Below are positions 45,090 through 57,353 of a DNA stretch of 64,000 nt, in pieces (position 1 is the stretch's first letter; each line of letters begins with the position of its first letter). A model generated the notes under the pieces. It made no database searches. It was not told the origin of the DNA and saw nothing but the letters and a program-made list of their open reading frames with translations. Both the position numbers and the translations under genes were made by a program. The stretch comes from Macrothele yani (Eukaryota > Arthropoda > Arachnida > Araneae > Macrothelidae), in assembly GCA_039090855.1 (NCBI GenBank), contig CM077011.1, positions 22,693,001 to 22,757,000 of the forward strand. Direction: 5' to 3'.

Positions 45090-47300
45090 AATGTCTTAAT
45101 GAAGAATATAATCACCTCCTAGGAACAAAGAACTCTCTCTCTCTCTCTCATAACGAAGATGTAAACTCATAACCAAGTTTGTGATGAACTCTGGAGCCAG
45201 ACAATTCTTTCCTAGATGAGAGCGAAGTTTATCTCTGGGAGTGTTCTGAGCAGGGGTTGGCTCCCTGTTTCGTGACGTCCCACAGCACACCATACATTCT
45301 CTATAGGGTAAAATTGTAGAAACATGGTTGGCTTGTCAATACGATGAGCATTCTCACTGCAGGAAATCATCGACAAACTGAACTCTGTGCGGGCGAGAGT
45401 AATCATCCATTAAAAGGAAAAGAGAGCCTACAACTCTGGCTGTAGGATCTCGTCTAGGACTGTAGGTTCTCGTCTCTATACCACCCAGCATTCACATCTG
45501 CAAGCACGTGCAGTGGTATGCAACCGTTGAGCATAATGTCATCGCACACAATCAGACCACCGTCTCCAAAACATTATCGTTCGTGGACGTTTCCTGGATC
45601 ATTACGGGTTCCCTATCCACTCTAGATGAAATGTCGACGAGAATTCGTTTTGTAGACTGAATCTAGACTCTTCTGCATTAAGAACACTGGCTCACTCCTC
45701 TGGGATCCAGGAACGATGTTGCCAGCAGCAGTTGAAGCGAACTCTCCTGTAAAATGATGTTAGCGGAACACAAACCACGGCTCTCTGGCACAAAGGACAA
45801 TAGCATTAAGCCTTCGATATTTCGTTTTCCAGAACACCATTGTCGCAGTAGGAGAGGAAAGCTCCAAAGACAATTGCCGCGTTATATAGGACTATTGACG
45901 CAATGCGTTTTAAACAACATAACCATCGTCACGGGGTATCGTACGCCTGGGACGACCTTGTCAAGACTTCCTGATACTCCACTGGTGTTGTCAAATTGCT
46001 GTAATAACAGGGAAACAACTCTGAGGTGGAGATTGTCTTCCCTTGCGACCTGGGTCTGAGACTGGCCTTCTTCAAATCGTCCTATCGCTTGTCACCGTAC
46101 AACGTCTTTACAAGTGTTATGAGACATAAGGAAAGCATTAGCAGAGATTGACTTCCCTTGCGACCTGGGGCTGAGACTGGCCTGCTTCAAATCGTCCTAT
46201 CGCTTGTCACCGTACAACGTCTTTACAAGTGTTATGAGACATAAGGAAAGCATTAGCAGAGATTGACTTCCTTTGCTACCTGGTTCTGAGACTGGCCTGC
46301 TTCAAATCGTCCTATCGCTTGTCATCGTACAACATCGTTACACGTGTTATGAGACATAAAGAAAGCATTAGCAGAGATTGAATTCCCTTGCGACCTGGGT
46401 CTGAGACTGGCCTTCTTCAAATCGTCCTATCGCTTGTCACCGTACAACGCCGTTACACGTGTTATGAGACATGAGGAAAGCATTAGCAGAGATTGACTTC
46501 CCTTGCGACCTGGGTCTGAGACTGGCTTTCTTCAAATCGTCCTATCGCTTGTCACCGTACAACGTCTTTACACGTGTTATGAGACATAAAAAAAGCATTA
46601 GCAGACATTGACTTCCCTTGCGACCTGGGTCTGAGACTGACCTTCTTCAAATCGTCCTATCGCTTGTCACCGTACAACGCCGTTACACGTGTTATGAGAC
46701 ATAAGGAAAGCATTAGCAGAGATTGACTTCCCTTGCGACCTGGGTCTGAGACTGGCCTTCTTCAAATCGTCCTATCGCTTGTCGCCGTACAACGCCGTTA
46801 CACGTGTTATGATACATAAGAAAAGCATTAGCAGAGATTGACTTCCCTTGCGACCTGGGTCTGAGACTTCTTCAAATTGACCTATCGCTTGTCACCGTAC
46901 AACGTCGTTACACGTGTTATGAGACACAAGGAAAGCATTAGCAGAGATTGACTTCCCTTGCGACCTGGGTCTGAGACTGGCCTTCTGCAAATCGTCCTAT
47001 CGCTTGTCACCGTACAACGTCTTTACACGTCTTATGAGACATAAAGAAAGCATTAGCAGAGATTGTCTTCCCTTGAGACCTGGGTCTGAGACTGGCCTTC
47101 TTCAAATCGTCTCATCGCTTGTCACCGTACAACGTCGTTACACGTGTTATGAGACATAAGGAAAGCATTAGCAGAGATTGATTTCCCTTGCGACCTGGGG
47201 CTGAGACTGGCCTGCTTCAAATCGTCCAATGGCTTGTCACCGTACAACGTCGTAACACGTGTTATGAGACATAAGGAAAGCATTAGCAGTCACCTGAGTG
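45090..47300 (-). pseudogene. Tc1-like transposase with internally amplified HTH segment
   Basis: On the minus strand, the part upstream of the array is followed by the readable order below. RFEEGQSQTQVAREVNL (the first helix-turn-helix) is repeated in each 115-bp unit from 47288 down to 46029. QFDNTSGVSGSLDK and DDGYV follow near 45990-45910. Then come AEESRFSLQNEF near 45680-45640, DDIMLNGCIPLHVLAD near 45545-45500, and LMDDYSRPHR with a following FVDDFLQ near 45400-45360. YPIENVWCAVGRH lies near 45300. These correspond to the DNA-binding and DDE blocks of Tc1 transposases. The DLN before the final glutamate motif is degraded. Many stops. Terminal repeats were not identified, so borders are approximate. 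Confidence 0.8.
46029..47288. repeat. 115-bp minisatellite derived from Tc1 transposase, ~11 units
   Basis: Units begin GAGATTGACTTCCCTTGCGA and end AAGGAAAGCATTAGCA, at 46029, 46144, 46259, 46374, 46489 and so on. One unit near 46860 has a small deletion. Minus-strand translation of each unit gives the Tc1 helix-turn-helix motif GRFEEGQSQTQVAREVNL. The period is not a multiple of three, so successive units read in different frames and no continuous protein results. Confidence 0.95.
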
Positions 47301-47516
47301 CATCCTACAAGCGCTGTCAATGAGAAATGCCTCTTCCGTTCGTCTTTGGCTTTAAATAGGGAACCCAATTTACATATCGGACAGCATTTGGTTCATCGAT
47401 ATGCAAATGTTTCTTGTGTCAATTTGAAAATGTTCTGGGAACACTGTAACACTTTATTGAGCGCTTTGGATTATTTATCGCCTTCCGGATTTTAACTTTG
47501 GGCACCAGCGTAAATA

Positions 47517-48889
47517 CACGTCTGGCCATTAAAAGTGCAACACCAAAAAAGACAAGAGATATTGAAGCCATATTTATTGTTCAGAAAGCAGATTATACAA
47601 GGGTGAATCAATTATAAATACAGCACGGTGAGACGAGGGGAACACGTGACAATCAGTATCTGTGGTTGCCACCATGGCCGATAATTACAGCTGATACACG
47701 GCCAGGCATCGAGAGGAAGATACGTTGGACGTGTGTTTCGGAAATGTCCGTCCATGCAGCTTCGATACTACAGTTCCTCCGTTGAAGCCAGGGTTGGTCG
47801 CTGACATGCCACTTGTCCGGCTATCATGATATCCGGGGACCGCTTATGCCAAGGAACACGTGGCATATGGCGGTGGTCTAGGAAGTCTTGGACGTTGCGT
47901 GCTACATCCTGTTGGGAAATGGCACTAGACAGTCCCTGAAGATATGGTAGAACAACAGGCTCCAACTCCTCAGTGGTATGACGATGGCTTTTCAACGTAC
48001 CGGTAATGCAGGTGAGACACGTTCAGGAGTGGAAACCAATGACACCACATGCCATTCCGCAGGGTTCCGGTTCGGTATTGCGCAGCACAATGCAAGACTC
48101 ACTCGGCCGTGAGACGGATTCGACTATCATATCATCACATCATCTGTAGATACGGATTCGTCTATCATTGTTCTGCAAACTGAAGCGGGATTCGTCGGAA
48201 AACCCGACGCCTTTCCATTCGCTCCTTCATGCGCGATGTTCTTGGCAGCATTGCAGACCCAGACACCGGTGCTGTACAGTCAAAGGTAGCCGAAGCCATG
48301 GGCGCAGTAAAAAAAAGAAGAATTCCGTAGATGACGTCGTGCGGAGACTGGGTGTTGTGCCACACACTTTAACTAATTTAGCTGCGCTGGTTGATGTGGC
48401 TGTGCGATCCGTCAGAGCCATGCGCACCAGATGTCGGTCCTCCCATTCGGTGGTGTGACGGGGACTTAGGGATTCCGCACGTAGGTGTGTCCGTTTTTCC
48501 GCTACCCACTGACGCCATATCCTCCCCCACCTTTGGCTGCATGTCTTCCCACGCGGGCACCGATGTGTGATAATCAGCAATCGCGGTATGCCACAGTTCT
48601 CCCACGATCGAAGTCAGAAACTTGCTGGTAGGGCTGTCGTTGTCTTCGACGGGGCATGCTGCAGATCTCCGTGGCCAGGAACGCCGAGCAAACACACTTC
48701 GATTGCTCAACACTGGTTCCTTGTTCACCACTCTTATACGACTTTCAGGAGGCGTTACTGCCCCACATGATTTCCATATGTGCTGCCCGGTTAATCATTT
48801 ACATGTGCGTCCGTGTTCCGCCGTTCTACCAACTTTCGAGCCCTTGAGATGCGATCTTTCTGCTATTGCACTTTTAATGGCCAGCAATG
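47517..48889 (-). mobile_element. Tc1/mariner-type element, degenerate
   Basis: The TA-flanked ends share CTGGCCATTAAAAGTGCAA: left at 47522, and the reverse complement of the right end at 48886-48868. The minus strand retains a DNA-binding region (near 48450-48330, WEDRHLVRMALTDRTATST) and a C-terminal region (near 47970-47800, LPYLQGLSSAISQQDVARNV ... RHMPRVPWHKRSPDIM). After it a frameshifted stretch reads SCMDGHFRNT. No catalytic triad can be reconstructed with confidence. Length 1373 bp. Confidence 0.85.
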
Positions 48890-49465
48890 TACTTCAGGCC
48901 TGCAAGGCACTTCCTCCTTATGCCAGCATCGCATAAACTCGCTTTGCATAAGAATGGTAGTAATAGAATGACCACTCAGTGTATATATATGTGCTTCATA
49001 CATATCTCCTGATAGAAGCCAGGACTGAAATTTTCTTTTTGTATCCGCCATGGTTAAAAACTTTTAATCGCATTTGAGCTCTCCAGGGAGGGGGGGGATT
49101 TCTCCGTGAGAGGGTGTAAATTTAGATTTTTTTAGTTTGACAGTTCTCAACTTTGAAATGCTAGACTGAAAAAAAAATCGTTCGCGTAATATTTTCTTGT
49201 ACCAACCGCATTTGATTCAAAGTTTTCAGTTCTTTCACACACACCATTTTTGCATTAGCGCGGACGACAACAGGACTTTGCATATCAGGCTATATCTGTT
49301 CTTTCCGAATTTCTTTTATTAAGATTCCTTTATTGTCCTTTTGCGAAACCAGCGACAATCGTTTTCCATCTGTCATTCTGCTTCTCAGATACAAAATTGT
49401 TCCTGTACATGTCGTAAAATTCGATTTTTTTTTATTTCCAGTTCTGGAATGTAAAAAGACGATCC
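48890..49465. other. Unassigned DNA
   Basis: No gene or transposon recognised; includes short A and G runs near 49086-49095 and 49170. Confidence 0.4.
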
Positions 49466-49674
49466 TTTGGGATAGTGGTGTAAAACGGTGTCTGAGATGG
49501 GTCCGGGTTTGAATCTCGGTGAGGCATGGATTCGTTTTTGTCTTACGAAGCTGGCTCTCTGCCTTCACTGGAACAAGTTACCCTAAATTAGGAACGGGCG
49601 ACTGCTTAAAGCCCACTGAGTTCTTGCTCACGGTAGTCGTCAAACCTCCGATCAAAAAAAAAAAGAAAAAAAAA
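49466..49674 (+). mobile_element. SINE-A copy, older, 5' eroded
   Basis: The head is eroded, but B box GGGTTTGAATCTCGGTGAGG, the body (AACAAGTTACCCTAAATTAG) and an A-rich tail (49655-49674) are recognisable. The next SINE inserted directly in its A tail. Confidence 0.88.
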
Positions 49675-49907
49675 GCCGCCCCGGTGGCGCGGTGGTCTAA
49701 GCGATGGCCTCTGATCATTCGTCCGAAAGGGGTCCGGGTTCAAATCCCGGTGAGGCATGGATGTTGTGTTTGTCTTACGGCACTGGCTCTCTCCTTTCCC
49801 TGGAACCAGTGACCCTAAATTAGTGACGGGCGATTGCTTATAGCCTCAGTTGCTCACGGTGGTCGTTAAACCTAAAATAAAAAAAAAGTAAAAAAAAAAA
49901 AAAAAAA
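49675..49907 (+). mobile_element. SINE-A copy, complete, nested in a SINE tail
   Basis: Full-length: 5' head GCCGCCCCGGTGGCGCGGTG, B box GGGTTCAAATCCC, body ending GGTCGTTAAACCT, and long A tail to about 49907. The head resembles a class II tRNA (Leu/Ser type, with a long variable arm). It sits exactly at the poly-A of the preceding copy. Confidence 0.95.
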
Positions 49908-52018
49908 GAGAAACAGAATGAAATTTTTGCCGCTAACTATCGAGGATTCTGTGGCATCGGTAGTTGACGATTTAATGTTTCCTGAATATAAGTCGTTTTT
50001 TCTATATTATTGCATTTATGAATGCCTGCGTTGTGTTCACGCAAAGGTATTATAAGAAAGATTTGAAAAAGTAATGCTATCATCTTCATATATTTAACCT
50101 GCAGCATCAACTGTTTCTTTAATGCTATCACAACCTTAACTTACTTATAACCGTTACCTTTTCTGCTTTGCCGCAATGCGGCATATTTTCCCTTGCTTAT
50201 ATCTTGAAAACAGGATCTCCCTTTCACTATGTGTAACTTCATGTTAGTGTGGAGATAAATAGAAGACACCAGCGAATTGTCAAGGTAATTTTGCTTTGTT
50301 ACGTAAATATTTCATGTAAGTGCACTGAAGTGAGTATCCCAATTACGGAAAAATTAACAACAAAAAATTTTCAAAGCAATAATCTGAGTAATAGGAAAGG
50401 ACATGCGACTGATTACTTAACTAAGCAAAAGGGAATGAAAGAATGAAAAATGGCTCAGCAATTGTATTTTATGCGCAACAACGTTGCTGAAGCAGATGGC
50501 ATATAATCGCAAGCGATAAAAACTAGGAATGCAGACGCAAACATAAAATATTTTTTCTCCTTTGGGATGTTTCCGAGGCTTACAAAACCCAAGCGTCGAG
50601 ATAAGACAATCCTATTTCGTTTTGAATAAGAAATGTTTCGTTTACCTTTGACTGAAACACGGCAATTCATTAGACCATTTCATCTCCCCAGGAATTGTCT
50701 TTTCGGAAAGATAAATTCGCCTTTTGCAAGGATATGAAACATTGCTATGATTCATAGCCTTATTATCCGCAGCAGAGAATATTCGCATTAAACAAAACAG
50801 AACCTAATAAATGTCTGCCGCACTCTGAGAACTGCATTGCTTTCTCAGTTATTTTGTAATATGAACCACATGCTGGCAAAAATTATATGCATGGTGTTTT
50901 GCTGTTGATTGATTACTAAAAATGCATTTTCCCAGCTTGGGACATGCATTAACGGGTATTACTTGCACTTCTGTGGCTTAAATTCCCAGTTGATCCCTAT
51001 GCTATTTTTCATCAGGGTAATCTGCTTTTGTTTGGTGTTAACGTGTGCTTGATCAAGGGATTAAATGAAAGTGTTCTATGCATTGCCCAGGAGGGTCCTT
51101 CGCATTCTATTCCGTTTTGGTCGGTGAATTTATCAGCCCGTTGTTCCGACGCAGGCATCTTCCATCCCCTTTTGTTTAGCAACCTGGGTTTTGTCCTCAA
51201 TTATTTACTCTCTGGATAGATTCTTGGATAATTAGAAACCGTGAACTGTTTTTTTTTCTCCTTCGATCAAACTGTGGATCTACAGCCCTTTCGGGTGATT
51301 TAACATTTGCTCGAAATTTCCTTCAGCACACAGAGGACTGTGTCAAAAATGTGCACCGATTTCTAACGAAGCAAGGGGAATTCTTTAAGGAACATATATT
51401 CTGTGGAAAAATAAACATCTGATTCACTCTCACTGTTTGATGTAGGCTTCATTACTTCAAGCGATTTCCATAAAAATTTAGTCTTATCTTTCCCCAGTTT
51501 GGTCTGCCAAAGATACACATCAAGTACCTCCTAAACTTAAAATATTTTCCAATTGTTTGAATTGATCCAAACGACCTGGAGAAACTCAAGCAGTTTATTT
51601 AAGGGCAGGCAAATTAATAACTCTTAAAGTAGTTTCACAGAAACGCATTAGGTTGTTCCTATTATTGCTGAAATACCTCCGAGGTCAGATACTGAAGCAT
51701 TCAAGAGAGAATTGGGGGCATTGTATGTAATCCTCTCCGTGACATCAAATATTTTACCGTTTATAAAGTACAAAGGCCCATACTACAAAGAAATATCTTT
51801 CTGGTCGTGATATCTAAATATTTATCTCTGTATTTAGGAGCTACAAACAAAACAAAAATAACAAATAAGGTATTTTATTCCTTATATTTTAGTAAAAATG
51901 CATGAGCATGAACAGGATACCTCTTTCAAAAGAAATAGTTTAGATCAAATTGTCTAGCATATAAATAATTATGCATCAGTTACGTTATGTACGTATTAAT
52001 GCGCATAATCAAAATGGA
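49908..52018. other. Unassigned AT-rich DNA
   Basis: About 2.1 kb in which I see no gene, repeat array or transposon signature. It is the longest featureless stretch next to the 6.2-8.8 kb segment. Confidence 0.45.
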
Positions 52019-52022
52019 TTAA

Positions 52023-52274
52023 CCCTTTAACGACCATAACGCCCAAAACGCCCGTACGTACAAATAGCCATAGCCGCCCGAAACGCATGTCTAGAGTGAG
52101 CCAGATTTCTTACCCATACCTTTTCTTCAAATTTTCTCGAGCTATGAGGGATCAGCAGGAGTTACCCTCAGTCAGTATAGTTTTTATTAAACAAAGAAGT
52201 GAAACAACAGACAGTTTCAGGCGGTATGATATTTAAAGTGATACAAGATTTTTTGGGTCATGGTCGTTAAAGGG
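52023..52274. mobile_element. TTAA-flanked piggyBac-type MITE, copy 3
   Basis: 252 bp with TTAA at 52019-52022 and 52275-52278. Its ends are CCCTTTAACGACCATAACG and, reverse-complemented, CCCTTTAACGACCATGACC. The interior shares GATCAGCAGGAGTTACCC (reverse complement of the other copies' GCTGATCCCTC region) and lies in opposite interior orientation relative to the 16.97-kb copy, as judged from GAGGGATCAGCAG. Confidence 0.95.
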
Positions 52275-52594
52275 TTAATAGCGCAAAATACGAATTTGTA
52301 CATTAAATCGCGATAGATTAATTGCACAATATGTCAATTGCATCAGTTACGTTATGCTAAACAAAAATAATGAATTCAACCAGAAGATGTTTTGCAATAT
52401 GTGGATTAATGCACAAGATTAGCAAATATGATTTGTGCAATCTGTGGATAAATGCATCAAACCCGAAGGTATTAAATCAGCAACACTTACAATAATGCGT
52501 AGAATCAAGAGGATTTGAATGATCAATAAGTGAATCGACGCATAAAATACGCAGATATAATTTATTCAATAAAGAAATGATGCATAAAATTAGC
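52275..52594. other. AT-rich DNA with degenerate ~60-bp similarity
   Basis: ATTAATGCACAA, AATGCATCA and AATATG-like blocks recur loosely from 51955 to 52560, suggesting an old AT-rich repeat. No gene. Confidence 0.4.
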
Positions 52595-52814
52595 GCCGCC
52601 CCGATGGCGCAGTGGTCTAAGCGATGGCCTCTTATTATTTGTCCGAAATGAGTCCAGGTTCAAATCCCGGTGAAGCATGGATGTTGTATTGGTCTTACGG
52701 CACTGGCTCTCTCCCTTCCATGGAACCAGTGACCCTAAATTAGGGACGGGAGATTGCTTATAGCTCATTGAGTTGCTCACGGTGTTCGTTACAAACCTCC
52801 AACAAAAAAAAAAA
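52595..52814 (+). mobile_element. SINE-A copy
   Basis: Head GCCGCCCCGATGGCGCAGTG, B box AGGTTCAAATCCC, body CACTGGCTCTCTCCCTTCC, and A tail to 52814. The flanks AAAATTAGC and AAAAATCAGC are a plausible but imperfect target duplication. Confidence 0.95.
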
Positions 52815-53233
52815 TCAGCTGAATTTGCGCTGTAGAAGTAAAGTGCTATGACTCCCTGCCTAGTATTGCATACTTGTGCTGGTTAAGAATTATATGAACC
52901 TAGCATTGTGTAGCACTGCAGACAAGGTACGAGGTGTGGTCTCGAAAAACCGCGGATGGTGTTCACCAATATTCCGTGCCATATCTGGGTAAGAGCCACC
53001 GTGATCTCGTCGAGCATACGGATTGAAAGGTATTTTTCAGAGATAAAGATGCCTTGGTAATCGGAAAACGATAGACGTACCCTTACACTAAACATCATCT
53101 TCAAGTCATGTTCAACGGACCTTGTAAAATACTTCCAATCCGTCTTTTAAAAAGTGGTGTTAGCGCTTGTGTAAGTAAATGTATAAGCGTTTGCTTGTAA
53201 ATTTTGCATAAAGAAGATCAAAGAAACATTGAC
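52815..53233. other. Unassigned DNA
   Basis: No gene or known element recognised. Confidence 0.4.
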
Positions 53234-53918
53234 AATAAATAAATACATCGCTCTTTCCACGTTCCAGAAACGCACAGCATCCGAAAAATTGTATTTCAGC
53301 CGCCGCTGTGGAATTGAACCAACAGAACTCTCGATATCTAGCCGGGTGCGTTACATTTACGCCTCGGTGGCCAACAATCCACGGAGCTATGTGCATTTTT
53401 AAGTCAGCTTCTGACATCATAAATCCGTAAGATGGGCTCAGCTACTGAGACGTATCCATCAGGTGGGCATTAACGGCACTGGCTATATATATATTTTAGC
53501 AGTTAAATCCAAAATGCGAGATCCAAGGTGAAAATACTCCAAATAAAAACAATTTTTTGGATGCTGTGTGTTTCTGGAACGTGGAAAGAGCGATGTATTT
53601 ATTTAACGTATTTGGAGTATTTTCACCTTGAATCTCGCCCTTTGGATTTAAGTGCTATAATATATATATAGCCAGTGCCGTTAATGCCCACCAGATGGAG
53701 ACGTCTCAGTAGCTGAGCCCATCTTACGGATTTATGTTGTCAGAAGCTGACTTAAAAATACACATAGCACCATGGATTGTTGGCCACCGTGGTGTAAATG
53801 TAACGCACTCGGCTAGATATCAAGAGTTCTGTTGGTTCAATTCCACAGCGGCGGCTGAAAAACAATTTTTCGGATGCTGTGTTTCTGGAACGTGGAAAGA
53901 GCGATGTATTTATTTATT
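53234..53918. mobile_element. Foldback: 310-bp inverted arms with 63-bp spacer
   Basis: The left arm 53234-53545 is the reverse complement of the right arm 53609-53918 with scattered mismatches. Each arm contains a tRNA-like segment (ACCCGGCTAGATATCGAGAG and GTTGGTTCAATTCCACAGC on the appropriate strand) and a TATATATA block. The spacer repeats the outer end again (GGATGCTGTGTGTTTCTGG, then AACGTGGAAAGAGCGATG). It therefore looks like two head-to-head tRNA-derived repeats joined through a third partial copy. Confidence 0.88.
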
Positions 53919-54442
53919 AACTGTCGCCACGTATTTAGAGTATTTTCAAACATTGACAACTCGGCTGTGGCATTAAAGTGATGCAAATGAAAATTTTCTA
54001 GAACAATTTCTAAAAGCCGAGATGTGGCCACAGAAACAGAGACATACCATTTACCATACTGGCAACTTATATATTGACTGATAAGAAGATATGTCAGAAC
54101 AATTTTGAGTGAAAAATAAATGTTATACAACTTGTAGTTTAGTAAAATACTTTGTCCTGCTGAAAACAATGTCTCTGGTGATCAGCTGATAAAGAAAATC
54201 AGTCGAACATTATAATCGATAAGTATCGGCGTGACTATGTGAAACAAGATAACTCAAATATTAATTTAGAGTAGGGAAAAGAAGATGCATTTCCAATTAC
54301 TTTTAAACGACGGATTTGACGCAGTTCATAACTCATTCTTTAAGGTGTAAGTCCTCTCAGTTCATTATTTCATTAGAAAGGAATGTTTGCTTGCGTTATA
54401 TAGTGGGCGAAAACCTGAGCTATCGGCCTCTTTAAACAGCGT
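53919..54442. other. Unassigned DNA
   Basis: No gene or known element recognised. Confidence 0.4.
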
Positions 54443-54660
54443 TTTTTTTTTGTTTGGAGGTTTAACGACCACCGTGAGCAACTCAATGGGCTATAAGCAG
54501 TCGCCCGTCCCTAATTTAGGGTCACCGGTTCCAGGGAAGGGAGAGAGCCAGTGCCGTAAGACAAACACAACATCCATGCCTGAACGGGATTCGAACCCGG
54601 ACCCCTTACGGACGAATGATCAGAGGCCAACGTCTTAGACCACTGCGCCACCGGGACGGC
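54443..54660 (-). mobile_element. SINE-A copy with short target duplication
   Basis: Full-length on the minus strand: T-run tail at 54441-54450, B-box region GATTCGAACCCGGA, head end CCACCGGGACGGC. Flanks AACAGCGTT (54434-54442) and AACAGTGTT (54661-54669) match at eight of nine bases. Confidence 0.93.
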
Positions 54661-55295
54661 AACAGTGTTAGGAAAAGTACTGCTACTACTGCTATGAAAA
54701 TATTGCTATCGTTGTATCAATTAATAAATATTTTGTTGCTAGATTTCTTGAAATTAATCATTTGCCGCTGTATTGTGTTATCCATGGCAAGAAAACATTT
54801 ATTCCTTTGCAGGATAGTACATAGCATGTGCACATCTCAGTGACTTGTTTCAATATAATTTCAGCTACATAGGATGTGTATGCTTTCGTTTGATCTCATG
54901 TCCAGTGCTGTCTAATTCCTGAGAGAGATCATCTCTGCTTTGATCTAACGTGATTCAAAATCGACTTATCCGAATGCATCAAGTTTGTGTGGCCCTTATT
55001 GCTATCCTAATTGTAAATAAAGCCGTGTATTTCAATATCACTCTCAAAAGGTTGATGCAATTGAACCAGACTTTCCATCAGCCCAGTTAATTGGTTTTGG
55101 AACCTTCAGTATGCGTAATATAGACCAGCATCTTATTCCACTCACTCTGCTCCAAAAGGCGCAGAAGCAGAAATTTCTGCCATACCTCGGGACGTAGTTT
55201 CATATGTCATCATTCGAATATGAATTTTAAATGGGATAAAAACGTAAGACATATATTCTTCAACTATAGGATATAGAACTTTAAATGTAAAAAAA
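54661..55295. other. Unassigned DNA
   Basis: No gene or known element recognised. Confidence 0.4.
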
Positions 55296-55468
55296 ATTAT
55301 GTTCTCGCCCTCTCTCGCTTCCTCTCTCTGTCTCTTTTTCTTTTCCCTCACTCTTTCTCTCTCTGTCTCTCTTTCTTTCTCTATCTCACTTTCTCCCTCT
55401 CTTTCTTTCCCTGTCTCTCTTTCTCTTTCCCTCTCTCCCTCTTTTTCTCTCTGTCTCTCTCTCTCTCT

Positions 55469-55522
<54 letters not shown>

Positions 55523-55805
55523 CTCTATCTTTCTCTCTCTTCCACTCTCTCCTTATCGCTCTCACTGTCTCTTCCTCTCTCTGTCTTTCTTTCACTTGCT
55601 CCCCTTTCTCTCTCTCTTTCTCTTTCTCTTTCTCTCTCTCTCCCTCTCTCTTTCTCTTCCTCTCTCTTCTTCTCTCTCTTTCTCTTTCACCCGCTATGTC
55701 CTTTTCTCTCTCACTGTCTCTCTTTCTCTGTCTCACCCTCTCTTTCTGTCTTCATCTTTCTCACTCTCCCTGTCTCACTTTTTCTCTTTGTCTCTCTCGT
55801 TACTC
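55296..55805. repeat. (CT)n / CTTT-rich tract
   Basis: About 500 bp of CTCT and CTTTCT repeats, with a pure (CT)n core near 55480-55515. A 208-codon plus frame and a 116-codon minus frame are compositional. Confidence 0.95.
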
Positions 55806-56107
55806 CGTAAATGTTCCACCCAGGTGGTAACTAATCCCCACTCTACCCATAACCTGCCGTTGGATATAATTATCTCAGAAATATTAAGTTCGTTACACCT
55901 CCATTTTAATTGTTCTAAAAAATAGTGAGCTAAAAAATGCCTGCCTGCTAGATTTTTTTTACTTCTTTCTATATCTTTTCCAATATAACCAAGAATAGAT
56001 CGCTTTATAATATAAACTGCTTCCCAGCACAAGCTAACAGAAACGTTTTAAAATTGAATACTCTTTCTAAAGTCAGCAAGAAAGCGGCTGATAAAAGTAA
56101 AATACAT
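55806..56107. other. Unassigned DNA
   Basis: No gene or known element recognised. Confidence 0.4.
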
Positions 56108-56566
56108 ACCGTAATTATTATTGGGATAATAAGTCGATATGGAGTATACGTCCAATGGGTTAAATATGTCAACTTCCTTACATTCATTCATATATAAGTC
56201 GATCCTGAGTATAAGGTGACGCACGAATATAAACAGTTAGTGTTCCGAAACTCTGTAACTCGATTTTTAATGTTTTAGTAAATATTAAAATGAAGGAAAA
56301 GTGAAGAAATGTCGACATTTTTTTCCCAAAAGAAAAAATTAATTTCGTAAGTTTATTTTCTTTCATACGACCTGACACTATCGTATCCCTTCTCTCAAAT
56401 GGAACAGTCGGAGGAGCCGCTGCGCAAGATGGGATTGGAGGGGAAGGGAGGGAGGGGGGCAGGCCACACGAGTGTGCCAAATCAGGGTGATGCCTGTAGC
56501 GTGAGTTACAGGTCCCTCCCTGTTTCTCACCGAGTCCAATTGAATTCAGATAACAAAAGAGCGTTT

Positions 56567-56793
56567 TTTTTTCTGTTTTTTTTTATTGGAGGTTTAACGA
56601 CCACCGTGAGCAACTCAATGGGCTATAAACAGTCGCCCGTCCCTAATTTAGGGACACTGGTTCCAGGGAAGGGAGACAGCCAGTGCCGTAAGACAAACAC
56701 AACATCCATGCCTCACCGGGATTCGAACCCGGACCCCTTACGGACGAATGATCAGAGGCCAACGCCTTAGACCACTGCGCCACCGGAGCTGCC
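56567..56793 (-). mobile_element. SINE-A copy with 12-bp target duplication
   Basis: Full-length on the minus strand. It is flanked by AAAAGAGCGTTT at 56555-56566 and again at 56794-56805, an exact duplication. The head end is CCACCGGAGCTGCC in place of the usual CCACCGGGGCGGC. Confidence 0.96.
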
Positions 56794-57353
56794 AAAAGAG
56801 CGTTTGATTTCAATCAAAAGCATGAAAAAAATTAAGTATAATGAATGGAAGCAATACTTGATTTTAATTCACTTTAAAGATAAAATTGAGAAAATGGTAG
56901 AGCGAAAAAAGACTGCCTTCGCTAGCAGCTGGTCATTTTGCTATTCGGGTTGTCGACACTACTGTCATAAGCCAATAAACTGCGGGGCAGCAACGTGTTT
57001 TACAGGTTTAATCATTGTGAAGTGGGGTACACCAATTGTAGTTCTGGCGGCTTTGGACAGTCGGAGGTGGATGCTACTCACTGGGCCTCTGAAGGATCGC
57101 TAGGGGGAAGCAAAAAATATGCGACAACTGCCACTCCAAATCAGTCATGACGTTTCTAACATTGCTGCCGAACGGAAGCATCTTTTCAATAGCTTTTAAA
57201 CAAGTTCATAGTAAATGGAACATTACATTCTGCATGTTTTCGGAATTGTTTCTTACGAACGTAATATTGCCTTTCAGGGTGCTTGGATCACGAACGAATA
57301 TGAGAGAATATTTTTTTTGTCTCATCGAGAACTTTTATTAAGTAGTTCTACGA

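Noticed and set aside
46029..47288. CRISPR array or coding repeat protein
   Set aside because: Continuous 115-bp units with no spacers and a period that rotates the frame; they are amplified transposase sequence.
49675..49760. tRNA-Leu or tRNA-Ser gene
   Set aside because: It is the head of SINE-A, with shared downstream body and A tail in many copies; not an independent tRNA gene.
55299..55925. 208-residue Ser/Leu-rich protein
   Set aside because: The open frame is produced by a CT microsatellite; the opposite strand is equally open.
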